DNA from: Ophiobolus disseminans
Lineage: Eukaryota; Ascomycota; Dothideomycetes; Pleosporales; Phaeosphaeriaceae
Direction of reading: 5' to 3'
Assembly: GCA_010093685.1 (NCBI GenBank)
Contig: MU006221.1
Span: 1,023,491 to 1,087,490 of the forward strand
Length of the DNA stretch: 64,000 nt
Shown: positions 1-9,995 of the stretch, piece after piece
Layout: each line of letters opens with the position of its first letter
Numbering within the stretch: the first letter of the stretch is position 1
The notes under the pieces: generated by a model
Told to the model about the DNA's origin: nothing
The model's database searches: none
What the model saw: the letters and a program-made list of their open reading frames with translations, nothing else
Program-made: the position numbers and the translations under genes

Positions 1-199
1 GTTGTGCATGTCGTGATTGTCGAGTTCTGAACCGCCAGGTGTCGCAACTGTTCGTGTTCCAGCTGGGTAAGGCTTGTCTATCCTCACAGTAATTTTTGGA
101 ATTTAGTACAATGTTGAAAGTACTGCGAGGGCATACAGGCTTCTTGAAGTCTCGTCTTCGCCGAGTTCCCTATGTAGTGAATCGATGCTCAGAGGGGGC

Positions 200-1296
200 T
201 CAGAACCATATCTTGATGAGCTCTTCCGAGACTGCTGAAGGCGTGAGCACGCCTGATTCGGTGATGATGCCGGAGATTAGATCTGGAGGCTACAGAACTG
301 TCAGTCATTGTTGCCAACCATATCGGCGCAACCTACCGTAAAGTCTACGGCGTCGTGTGCATTGAGAGCTACTTTTGACTTCATGTCCATGTCGGCAATG
401 GCCTCGTCAAAAGGATTTTTCTGTTCCTCTTTCACTTTTGTTTGTTGTTCGCCTGTTACCTTGAAGTCGAGGACCTTCTGCTCAATGGGCAAATCGAACT
501 GGCTGAGCGGATACAATCGAACAAACTTATGGCTCTCAGCAACGACGTAGAAGGGCTTTCCCTTGCTCTTGGCGAGGAGGCCCATCTGGTATGTTCCCAT
601 GCGCGAGATGATGCCGCCGTTCTCTACGACGCCCTCTGCGCCCACAATGACCATATCAACCTTGCCCAGCGAGTATGCGACTGCGGAATCCGGGATAGTG
701 GCCACGGGAATCTGATTGGCACGGAGGTCGGCAACGGTCTGGAGGCCCTCTTTTGAGTCGGACGAGCTCGAATCGGGGAGCACGTGTATGACCTTGAAGC
801 GGATCGTGCTCGACTCGGCGGCCCTCCTTAGCAGTGCGCCCACGACTCTCGATCCGCCGTTTGTGAGGACGGTTGCGCCGTCGCGGATGAAGTGCTTGCC
901 GAAGCTTGCAATCTTCTCCCTGCTCTGCTTTGCACGCTCGACGAATAGCTTGCCGTTGGAGAGGAGGTGGTTTCGTATCGCTCGGAAGTCATCGTCAGGG
1001 CCCAGGTTCAGGCTCGCGGGGCGGTTGAGCGTCGTGATCAAGTAGCGCTGGAAAAGGTCGGTGCCCGCGGAGAGCGAAATGGGGTTCGCTATTGAGGCTT
1101 TTAGAGCAGCGGTGTGACGTTCGAGGAGTTCAAGAGTTTCGGCGACAGTAGACACGGAGCTCTGTGCGATAGCTTCTACGAGTGCCTCGATGGCAGCGAC
1201 GGGCATGGTCAGTTCAGGGTCATCTTTGAGTATTCCGCGATATGTCGCGACGATGTCAAAAGCCGGAAGCGGCTTGCTTTCTGTTTCGGCACTCAT
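200..1296 (-). CDS. GCN3: Translation initiation factor eIF2B, alpha subunit
   Basis: This is the regulatory alpha subunit of eIF2B, the guanine nucleotide exchange factor that recharges eIF2 with GTP in the cytosol and senses phosphorylated eIF2. I read two exons, 1296-337 and 289-200, giving 349 aa, close to the family length of about 305-350. The large exon holds the helical N-terminal part and the Rossmann-like IF-2B fold, with GKHFIRDGATVLTNGGSRVV and VDMVIVGAEGVVENGGIISR. Read without splicing, the frame stops soon after VDFT. A 47-nt intron (donor GTAGGT, acceptor TGTAG) joins VDFT to PPDLISGIITESGV and ends at EELIKIWF, which restores the conserved family C-terminus. Family assignment is firm; the intron is inferred from signals and conservation. 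Confidence 0.93.
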
Positions 1297-2347
1297 TTTG
1301 ACGGTGCGAGTCGAAACAATGAGGTTGTTTGGTGAGCCACAGACGCTTTGGAGGGGCTCAAGAAATGTGAGATTGAGTCATTTCGCCAAGGCTGGGGTAC
1401 CTCGAGCTTGCCCCCACGCACCCACGCTTGCCTCTGCACTGCAACACCACACTCGGGCGCCGACTCACACAAACAGTCCTGTAAGCTACCTTCAGCTGCA
1501 GAGTCATAGTGATGACAATGGCTTCTCTACCACCACGCGGAGATGGACCAGGGCCGTGACTTTGGACCACGAAGTATCACGATGATGCATGCTCGTCCTG
1601 ATCTACTGTTGTTACCTTGCACTGAAGCATAGACCTTGTTTGGTCATTCCTCGCCTTTCCTGGACCTCCTTCGTTTGGTCTCGGACTTGAGTCGCCTTCC
1701 ATGGCCTGCCACACCGCCAAGTTTGCTCTTTGCCTATCACGTCGCACCATGTTTCCTCTCACACCTCGGAGATCCGACACACAAATCGACACAGCGATTG
1801 CTTGGGCATTCTTTTCAAACTCACCCAAAGATGCCACTCATACTCAACGTGTACCTTGCCTGTGAAGGACACTAAGCTTGGACGCGAACCAAGCTTTGGC
1901 TGCGACTCACCGATTTTGTTTCTCCGTCACACATAAACACTCTTCTTGACCAACAATACGCTCAAAGGCTTTCCTCATAAACTCTCGTATCATACACTCC
2001 TTGAATTTCTTCAATATTCAACTCTCAATCACCCGCAACCTGCAAGCACACTACCTATAACATCATAAACCAAACCCACCCGTCTCTCGAGGGCCAGTTA
2101 TAATGCCATACCTAGTCTGGGTTCTGCATGATCCTCGCCCATATATCACAAACGACCATCGCATTTTCATGGACGCCCAATCTTGGTCTTGGCGGGCCGA
2201 GTCGCGACCGTATACCGACACATACTGCACGAACATCAGAGCCCAAAAAAACGCAAGGTTTGAAGGTGAAGGACGTACAGAACGACTAGATCGGTGCTGG
2301 ACCGCAGAGGTGGAGCGAAGAAAAAGCCCGTGGAGGTCGCTCCAACC

Positions 2348-3130
2348 ATGACTGTCGAGATTCCAATCAAGCATGCAAGAAATGACTCGGTGCACAGCGT
2401 GGTCGTTGAGGTCACTGAGCTGGGCTCTGGGGAGGACCATCTGCGAAAGTAAGTCGGGGAGGTATACGACGATTCGAGTTGCTGAAAGTTAATTCTCTCG
2501 ACGATCACGACAATTTCCTTTTCGATTAAGTAAATGAATGCCGACACTGTACTCTGTCTACTGTCAGCTACGATCACGCGAGGGTGACTTTTCTCAAGCG
2601 TGAAATATTGCTGAATAATGATGCCAGTCTACTCGGATATCATAGCCCCCGGGCCAAGACCGAAGCCAGCAAACAACGTGAGGATTATATTCCGACAAGA
2701 CTACGCAGCTGAGCCTGGTCGTTTCGAACAATCTACGCCGCCAATAACCAGCAACGGTGATACCATGCGCCAGAAGCTCCGAAGGCTGGTGTCAGGGCAA
2801 GTCGAGTTGGCCGAGAAAGCCCATCATGACTCGACCCGCACAGGCGAAAGAACCTTAGGCGTTCATGATGGTACCGACTTCGAGGCTGAGAATGTGGATG
2901 ATCTATGTGGCCGGGAAACGCCCTGAGTTTCGAAACGCTCATCGACCTTTCCTCAGTTTGTTGAGAAGTCTGTCGAGTTTGTTCATGGCCTGGCAAAGCT
3001 TGTCGTTCGTCTTGCCTCGGTCCTTCTCTCGGGGGGCAGGGATGGCCAGCTGACTGATGGAGTGTGTGACGTCACACACCCAGCATCTCAGACTTCTCAG
3101 GAAGCAGCATGTCCATCTTTGAGTATTTAG
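2348..3130 (+). CDS. Weak candidate small spliced gene, unknown product
   Basis: I do not recognise this gene. An ATG at 2348 opens a frame starting MTVEIPIKHARNDSVHSVVV up to a perfect GTAAGT donor at 2450. A second open stretch runs 2627-2893, and a third, 2957-3130, follows a strong acceptor (TTTCCTCAG) and contains FVEKSVEFVHGLAKLVVRLA before a TAG. The second and third parts join in phase through a 63-nt intron with a non-ideal GTGGAT donor. The first and second do not join in phase from the 2348 start; they do from an overlapping ATG in another frame. The model is therefore incomplete: a real lineage-specific gene, a decayed one, or chance. Confidence 0.22.
3062..3079. promoter_or_regulatory. 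18-bp perfect palindrome centred on TGACGTCA
   Basis: The sequence GTGTGTGACGTCACACAC is a perfect inverted repeat around the CRE octamer TGACGTCA, the classic site of ATF/CREB-type bZIP factors. It lies 417 bp upstream of the transporter start at 3496 and may be a stress or nutrient control site. Part of it also falls inside the weak coding candidate ending at 3130. Confidence 0.4.
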
Positions 3131-3495
3131 TTTAAGATAGCTGATAGTTAGTAATACGATCTTTCTATTGAGAATTACCACCTACGAGAAGGTGTGTGAC
3201 CTAGTATGCTTATGTACCCTCTGCGCAAACTTTTTTTCGGGCTCGATATCCTTTTCCATCGTCAAATCTTCCCTGCCGATCTACCGCAGATAAAGGCCGA
3301 AATATCCGGCCTAGTGCCCGCGCAGGTGGACGTGTAAGGTGCCAGCATGATCGATCAGCGCATGACAAGCACGCTACAGCCACCAATGACGATGACCTCT
3401 CAACCGCCCTTGAAAAGCAACATGAAGCCGTTATCTACAGAGTTTGCCCCGAAATATGTCTAAATCCGAAGTAAGTCAGTACATGGAGTTGTGCG

Positions 3496-4827
3496 ATGTA
3501 TTTCACTGAGAGGAAGCCTTATAAGTTCCAGGATGAGGATCCCAGGCCGCCGACGACCGTTGGACTTCGAGATCGGATTGCACACTTCACATGGCAAGCA
3601 TTAAGACGGCTACACATCGTATTGGTAACTGACTATCTCGACAGGCCATGGTTCGCTGCCACGATGTCAACAGGCGCTCTCGCCGTGGTTCTGGGAAATA
3701 CACCAAACACATTTACCGGACTGCAAACGATAGGCAAGATCGTTTACATAGTGGATCTGGTCATGTTCCTCGTCTTCAATGGCCTTATGATCACGCGGTT
3801 TATCCTCGTTCCTCGCAAACTCACTGCATCGTTGCACCATCCAGTCGAAGGATTATTCCATGGCACATACTGGGTCTCCGTCGCTCTGATTCTCAATGGC
3901 GCTTACGTGTTCGGTAATGATGACACTGGGCCATGGCTAACAAAAGCCCTCGAAGTCTGTTTCTGGATCTATTGCGCAATATCGTTCACCGTATCGATCA
4001 TACAGTACTCAATGTTCTTCCGACTTGAGCGTCTCAACGTCACGGATGCTGTCCCGGCGTGGATCTTTCCTATCTACCCATTATTGGTTGTCGGCACGTT
4101 GGCTGGAACCATCTTGCCATCTCAGCCGGACTCGGCAAGCTGGAAGATCTTTATTGGAGGTATATTATTCCAAGGAGTGTCCTGGTTGATATCTTTCTTG
4201 ATGTATGCCATCTACATGCAGCGCTTAATGACGAGCGCGCTGCCAACCGCCAACGTCCGGCCTGGCATGTATGTCTCGGTAGGACCTGCAGGTATGATCA
4301 AACGCGAAAGGCTACCATTGACACGCTGACACTTTGCAGGTTATACCTCTGCCGGGTTGCTCTCTCTCGCCAAACAAGCGCCGCGCCTCATACCACCAAA
4401 TTACTGGACAGACACTGTTGTCCCAGATGGCGAAATCGTACGCATCATCGGCATCATGTCCGGCCTGTTCATACTCCTCTTCGCGTACTGGTTCTTTTTC
4501 ATCACTACCGTTGCCATCCTTGCTGGCATTCGCAAGATGAGTTTTTCGCTGAACTGGTGGGCTTTCATTTTCCCCAACGCTGGACTCACACTTGCAACTA
4601 TCCAAGCGGCAACCGCTCTCAATAGCGAGGGTATGAATGGAGTCGCTAGCGCCTTGACAATTTTGTTGGTCGTCATGTGGTTCATTACGGCCGCTTTCTG
4701 CATCCGTGCATTGTGGCAAGGAGACGTTATGTGGCCTGGGAAGGATGAAGATAAGACGATGGAACGACTTGCTTGGGGGTGGAGAGGCAACAGGAAGAAT
4801 CACTACGCACATCGAGTGGCCCCATGA
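3496..4827 (+). CDS. C4-dicarboxylate / malic acid transporter family (TDT, SLAC1 fold)
   Basis: This is a plasma-membrane carrier or channel of the tellurite-resistance/dicarboxylate transporter family, like fission yeast Mae1, which moves malate and related acids. About ten hydrophobic segments are visible. Three exons (3496-3593, 3645-4291, 4340-4827) give 410 aa. The first intron appears to be GC-AG: it starts GCAAGC, contains an ACTGAC branch site and ends CGACAG. Removing it yields HFTWPWFAATMSTGALAVVL, the family signature. Kept in, it adds 17 in-frame residues without a stop. The second intron is GTATGA to TTTGCAG. A short out-of-frame ATG frame, 3483-3509, overlaps the start codon. 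A sulfite-pump (SSU1) role is possible, but the HFTW...MSTG motif favours the Mae1 branch. Confidence 0.87.
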
Positions 4828-4986
4828 TCAGGCACGCGGCTGATACACCTGATGACAGCCATTACTTAGGTTTGCTCCTAAGTTGCCCTACTATTTAGAC
4901 CAAACTACAATGCTTATAAAGTCAACTCACTACACGCCCGTTCAGCTTCGACCACTGATCGACAGAAGACCTTTACGGCTCTCGCA

Positions 4987-5469
4987 ATGTCCCAACAACC
5001 ACCCCAAGCGTTCTACCGTGTTCAACACAAAGGATCGTACACACTTTACGATACGACGGCAGGCTTTTCGATGCCTGTAGCTTATAGGATGGACTACATT
5101 CACTGGGTTAATAAAGAGATGTTCGAGAGTCATCTACAACGGGTTGCCACCTCTAATTAGCACACACCATACATTTGCCTATTCGACAACTTGACTGATG
5201 CACAAAGACGGGCCGAGATCCACATTCAGCAGGGACATAAAGATGTCTTCATTGCGAAAGTTGAACCAGTGGGTTTGCAACTCATGACCTGGCGGATAAA
5301 ATTTGCCGAAACTATCGTGGACCTACCTGTTTGGTGTACGGCGGACAAGAATACATTCATTTCTACCACCGCCATTCGAGATCATCTCCATGTCGTTTCG
5401 AGCATCAGTCAGGTATCGGAATGGTTTGCAGTCGATCGCATTCCAACGAGCATGATTACTGTCATCTAG
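4987..5469 (+). pseudogene. DUF7587-like gene copy interrupted by an in-frame TAG
   Basis: From the ATG at 4987 the frame starts MSQQPPQAFYRVQHKGSYTL, runs 57 codons to TAG (5158-5160), and then continues open in the same frame to the stop at 5467-5469. The downstream part carries TPYICLFDN, GHKDVFIAKVEP, TFISTTAIRDHL and SEWFAVDRIP. These align in order with the intact neighbour at 5712-6311 (FFRVHY, TPFISLLDD, NVYIARIEP, VVFSTRAVRAIL, SEWFAIECVP). The pair therefore looks like a tandem duplication. I see no intron that would remove the stop, and the TAG CAC context is not a known readthrough signal. Either this copy is a recent pseudogene, or the downstream part is expressed from another start. 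Confidence 0.72.
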
Positions 5470-5711
5470 AGGCAACCATAGGAAACGGTCGTGGTTGAGC
5501 TTGGCTGCGAGGAAAAGAAATAGGTAGTAATAGAGCGTTTGGACTTAGCCTTACTCTCGGAGATACCTAAGTTTGCATACCAGCGAAACAACAAACCCAT
5601 ATCTTTCAAGACTCCCCTTCATCCATCCAAAAGCCTCACTCTCACCTTCACCCTCAAGTCACACCTCACCTGCCGCCAACCCCCCCCATCTTCTCTCACC
5701 CAAATCCAAAT

Positions 5712-6311
5712 ATGTCCTCTCAACCCCCCACCTCATTCTTCCGCGTCCACTACCTCCACGCCTTCACGCAATACACCCACGAAGATGGCTTCCACACCCG
5801 CGAAAGCTACCAATACGGCCGCCTCGCACCCGCGCAGTGGCTCAATAAGCAGACCATTGAAGACCACATCTCAGGTGCAAAATCTACCGATGGACTCCGC
5901 ACGCCGTTTATTTCCTTGCTCGACGACTTCACCCGCGCATGCAACCTCGCCCACCGAATGAAGCGCAAAGGCTACAAAAACGTCTACATTGCGCGCATCG
6001 AGCCAGGCTATCTCACCGCCATCACCATCGAACTGCACTTCGAGGACAGGACCATCTTACTTCATGCTTGGATGGCTGAGAGCGGGTTCGTTGTGTTTTC
6101 GACGCGTGCTGTGCGGGCTATTTTGGGCGTTGATGAGAGTATGGGTCATGCGTCGGAGTGGTTTGCGATTGAGTGCGTTCCGGCGGAGTGTGTGGGTCTT
6201 GTGGAGGATTTGGCGATTTGGGTGCCCGAGGCTGTGGTGTGTAGGTGTAGGTGTAGGGTTTGTGAAGGGAAGGCGGGTGTGAGGACGAGGGGTGGGGTGG
6301 GGGAGAAGTAG
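5712..6311 (+). CDS. DUF7587-like fungal protein (possible ART-like fold)
   Basis: This intronless 199-aa protein belongs to a fungal family I recognise as DUF7587-like; its function is unknown. Motifs in order are SFFRVHYLHAFTQY (about residues 8-21), TPFISLLDDFTRA (about 63-75), NVYIARIEP (about 89-97), FVVFSTRAVRAILGV and SEWFAIECVP (about 144-153). The order of a start-proximal Arg, a TPFIS strand, a STxxVR element and a late Glu-Trp before IP/VP recalls ADP-ribosyltransferase folds, but this is inference. The C-terminus is Cys/Arg-rich (VCRCRCRVCEGK) and ends in a Gly/Arg tail. A related copy lies 242 bp upstream on the same strand. The ATG at 5712 is the first in frame and matches the MSxQPP start of the upstream copy. 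Confidence 0.7.
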   Translation: MSSQPPTSFFRVHYLHAFTQYTHEDGFHTRESYQYGRLAPAQWLNKQTIEDHISGAKSTDGLRTPFISLLDDFTRACNLAHRMKRKGYKNVYIARIEPGYLTAITIELHFEDRTILLHAWMAESGFVVFSTRAVRAILGVDESMGHASEWFAIECVPAECVGLVEDLAIWVPEAVVCRCRCRVCEGKAGVRTRGGVGEK

Positions 6312-6664
6312 ATTGTGGGAGTGGGATGGGTGGACGGGGAAGGGGGGAGGAGTTGGGATTTTTGGTGAGCACAATGAGCGAAGTTGCTGTGAAGAGGATT
6401 GCTCGAGGGCCGCAAACCACGGCTAGCCACACATCGATAATGGCGTGACAGTGCGGCGCAAACGGCGAAGTACAACACATGATACCCGAGAGACAGAATA
6501 CCGCCGATGCAGCACCATTCACATACGGTAATAACATCTTCGAGCCTTTCAAATTCACAAACAACGGCAGTGAATACTTAGGGTCATATATCTACTAAGC
6601 ACCTGCGTACTACCACACCCATCAATACTTCTACAAATTCATCAAGCTAGTTACAGCCTCCAAA
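6312..6664. other. Intergenic, 353 bp
   Basis: This lies between two plus-strand genes. I see no gene, RNA or repeat. It presumably contains the terminator of the DUF7587-like gene and the promoter of the next gene. Confidence 0.6.
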
Positions 6665-8181
6665 ATGCCTTTTCTCATACGCCCGCCGCTCAACTCTGCC
6701 GCTGCAGAAGAGCACTCACTAATTCTGACGCTCATCGAACCCGACAAAAATGACTGCTCGATGCTTCGAGACCTTCGCGACTGGGGCTGGCGCATCTCAC
6801 GGCACGACTTCCACGACGAGGAGTTCATTGAAGCTTTGACACAGTCAGAGAGAAACGCCAAGCAACGACGACGGCATACTCGCACTGTTGGCAATGAGCT
6901 GTATGGTTACGTTGAAAAGCCAACACTTGAAGACATTTGGATGGAGGAGGCGCCAGACAGGTTCTTGGAGGAACTGGATGACGAAGAGATGAAGGAACGT
7001 ACGGGAGCAGGCACAGCCAAGAAGGACGCTGAGGATGAGGCTGAGATGTATGTAAGTGTCTTGTGCTGTCCTCCCCGCAGATAAATCACTGACAAAAGTG
7101 CAGAGAATGGCTTAGGCATATCGATCGAACCCTCCAAACCAATGGCTATCTCGATTATGTTGACGGCGAGCGGGACAGACCCAGATTGGTTACTCGAGGG
7201 CTCGATCACAGTGACGCCGTTTCCACGCGTGTGCCGGCGCGCATACATTATTTCGACGATGATAGTCGTCAGAGTACTGCACATATTTATAGCGATGGAC
7301 AAAGGAGAAAGAGTTTCCGCAATTGCTTTAGAAAGCCAGTAACCATTTTGAGCAGACGCACTGAACCTACCAGGAATAGGGACAGCATAGTAGTCACTAC
7401 GGATATATCAATGTCGCCTGTTGCCGACCTACCCCCAGTACTGCAGGAACCCGAAACCTCACATACACGGCAGTATCAATGCTTAGTCCTCACGTCTAAA
7501 GCCTTACCACCGCCTCCTCCATCATCCCGACTCCACCGCTCATACTCCTCCCCCGACATAGCCCTCATCTTCCCCGGCACCCACACCTCCACACGCTCTT
7601 ACATCGAACAAACCCAACCCGGCATCCACCGCGCACCACCCACCAACGCAACCGCCCCTTCCCTTCACCGCGCCGGTCTCTCCGCCGACCCATACGGCTG
7701 GCAAGTCTCCTTCTCCGAACGCCCCAACCCCTCTTCCACACAGCCAAAGAAAAACTACCGCGTCGCACCCCCCGTCCCACGCCCTGGGCTCGGCAGACTC
7801 GCGTGGGTGTGGCGAGGCTCATGGGACGCGCATAAACGCGCACACGACGCCGCTAAAATTAAGACCGAGACAAGCAATGCAAAAGAAAGCGTGAAATTCT
7901 TCGTCGGCAGGGAGCGCAGGAGTTTGAATGATAGGGCGAGGGAGAAGTTGGGTATTGATGCGGTGGGAGGGGAGGGGAGGAAGGCGAGAGAGTTTGAGGG
8001 GCGGAGACTGAATGAGTTGGTTAAGGGTAGGAGCGAGGTGGAGAGGGTGGGGGAGAGGGAGGATCATGAGGTGGTTACACGGGAGGTGGAGGGTATGGCG
8101 AAGGGGAGGGAGGAGGAGAGTGTGAAAAAGGATAACACGTTGAGTGCGTTGAGGACGTGGAGTATGATGGGGTTGTATTGA
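6665..8181 (+). CDS. Hypothetical protein with WGW N-terminal motif and charged tail
   Basis: I do not recognise a known family. Two exons, 6665-7047 and 7104-8181, give 486 aa. The donor is GTATGT inside ATGTATGTAAGT; the overlapping GTAAGT four bases on would put the second exon out of phase, which decides the junction. The N-terminus reads MPFLIRPPLNSAAAEEHSLI, followed by LRDWGWRISRHDFHDEEFIE. The middle is Pro/Ser-rich and probably disordered (LPPPPPSSRLHRSYSSPDIA). The last 120 residues are strongly charged and helical (LNDRAREKLGIDAVGGEGRK). Short N-terminal module, WGW motif and charged disordered tail resemble the gene at 15273-16202, so the two may be distant paralogues. No signal peptide or membrane segment is visible. 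Confidence 0.62.
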
Positions 8182-8694
8182 TTTGCTTGGAGTAAGTAGT
8201 ATATTTTGCTTGTAGACCTGGGACAAATATAGATTATTTCCTCAAATATTTGAGACAAGCTGAGAGTAAGATTGCGTTATTTGTGGGACTGGAAATGATA
8301 GTTGACGAGGCTGAGAGAGTGGTTGAGGGTCACGAGGCTGATATCATACCTAGGTAGCGGTACTTCTCAACTTCGCCGTCGTGCTGTGCCATGCACGATT
8401 GTCCTTTTGGGTGCTTGCTTAGAAAGATTCTTTGAGTGATTGGGCGCTAAAGACACACGCTTCACCGGCTCTCTTATCCGCACAAGGCTGAGGTGTCGAG
8501 TGTCTAGATGTACGCCACGCACACGTATCGCAAGGCTGAAGTATTTACGCTTCCCTAATTTGTTAGATCTACACGGCCAGTACTTTTCGAAGGATGCATT
8601 GTGGGGTCTGCCAAAGAAGTGTGGGGGCGGCTGTTGATGGGAGCACTTCTTAAACAGATGCGGTCCCCGTCGGTCACGTTGTGCGATTTCCACG
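8182..8694. other. Intergenic, 513 bp
   Basis: Upstream region of the membrane-protein gene at 8695. Several overlapping open frames exist on both strands, but none shows a recognisable domain. No repeat was seen. Confidence 0.55.
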
Positions 8695-9462
8695 ATGGCA
8701 GATGCACCGCAAGTTGCATATCCACAAAGGGGAGATCTCGAACACACGGCGATTTCCCATGCATCACTATACTCTCCGCACAAGGAGGCTGGCGGACAGC
8801 ACATATATGCTGGAATGGTGCCGAAGCCGTCGCATGTATGTGGCCTGAGGAGGCGGACTTTCTGGTCGGTTCTTGCGATAGTGATGGCGGTTGCGGTCCT
8901 GGGTGGTAGTGTGGGTGGTTCGTACGCCGTGCGCAAGAAAGAGTAAGTCCAGCACTGAGCATGGAGTACTGGGATCTCGAGTCTCGCACTAATAAATGCC
9001 AGATGCAATGCTCCTTCAACTCTGCCTCCCACAGTCACCGTAATACACACAGCGTTGGTACAATCGAGCTCTCTACCAACACCTGCATCACCCACCGCAT
9101 CGAATGGGCCTATGTACACCCCGCTCGCGCCTGACATTGTCGGCCTGATCGACAATGCATGTCCCACGTCGAACACTCTGAGATCCGACACAGACACGTA
9201 CACTTGCTACGGCGAACAAGACCTGCCAGGGTATGATGCGAGCGGACTGGTGGCGTATACGTTGCAGCAGTGCATAGATGCCTGCAGCACGATGAACTAT
9301 GTCGCTAAGAAAACGACTTGCAGGGCAGTTCTGTTGAACAACCGCCTTTCGAGTACGTATTCGTCAAATCATCGGGCGAACTGCTGGTTGAAAACGGTCG
9401 CCGGGAGTGCGTATCTCAGCACACAACCAATTGGGACCGTGGCGATGTTGGAAGTGCGTTGA
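8695..9462 (+). CDS. Type II single-pass membrane protein with Cys-rich ectodomain
   Basis: Two exons, 8695-8942 and 9003-9462 (donor GTAAGT, acceptor AATGCCAG), give 235 aa. The N-terminal 50 residues are polar, followed by basic LRRRTFW and one membrane segment (SVLAIVMAVAVLGGSVGGSY, about residues 57-77). A Pro/Ser/Thr-rich stalk comes next. The C-terminal domain contains CPTSNTLRSDTDTYTCYGEQ, then LQQCIDACSTMNY and NCWLKTVAG. The Cys spacing is like PAN/apple-type domains common in fungal surface proteins of this build, which would suggest carbohydrate or protein binding outside the cell. The topology is directly visible; the domain type and role are inferred. Confidence 0.72.
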
Positions 9463-9995
9463 GGTTATGACCTTTTTGCAGTGTATTGATGCTGGAGTGT
9501 ATATGGTCGGGTGCTGTTAATGCTGTCGAAGCGAAAATATGAAGCATTGAGGATCCAGGCTGTGTTGATCGTCAACGTCAGATCATGCGATTGATATCTG
9601 AAGGGAGAAGAGAACAGCTCGCCCAACTAGTAATGGAGAGTTGTAGGATAGGTGAAGAACGAGATCCTAGAGTAGTGATTATCGCACATCCATAGTCAAG
9701 TGATGAGACGAGTAGTTGTTGAATTTGTCCTTGGTGAACGAGATGAAAGGTCGAGATGGTGGAGAAACAAGAAGCGGACTAGCTTGACACGGGCCCCCGA
9801 TGCCATGACGCGGACCTCCTGGCTTGGCATTGGCGCGGGCTGAGCTCATGTCTCGTCTTGCGCGGTACCAACAATCCTCCCCAACAGCATTACGCACAAA
9901 GGTGTCTTTTTCCATCTCCCCACCCACCTCATCCTTCGCATAGTCTCCGGTCACCAGTCGCCAAACTGCGGTTCCCACATCTCCACGACTCCGCC
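9463..9995. other. Intergenic, 533 bp, promoter side of TVP15
   Basis: Minus-strand frames cover much of this stretch, but they have no recognisable motif and run antisense into the first TVP15 exons. I assign nothing here. Confidence 0.55.

Larger units (their letters stand above)
1297..3495. other. Intergenic region, 2.2 kb
   Basis: This lies between the start of the eIF2B alpha gene and the start of the transporter gene. The first part, 1297-2340, has CT-rich stretches and no reading frame I trust. A weak spliced coding candidate and an 18-bp palindrome within it are listed separately. No RNA gene or transposon was recognised. Confidence 0.6.

Noticed and set aside
8367..9203. 278-codon minus-strand open frame
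   Set aside because: It overlaps antisense the spliced membrane-protein gene at 8695-9462, which has a clear membrane segment and intron. The antisense product looks random.
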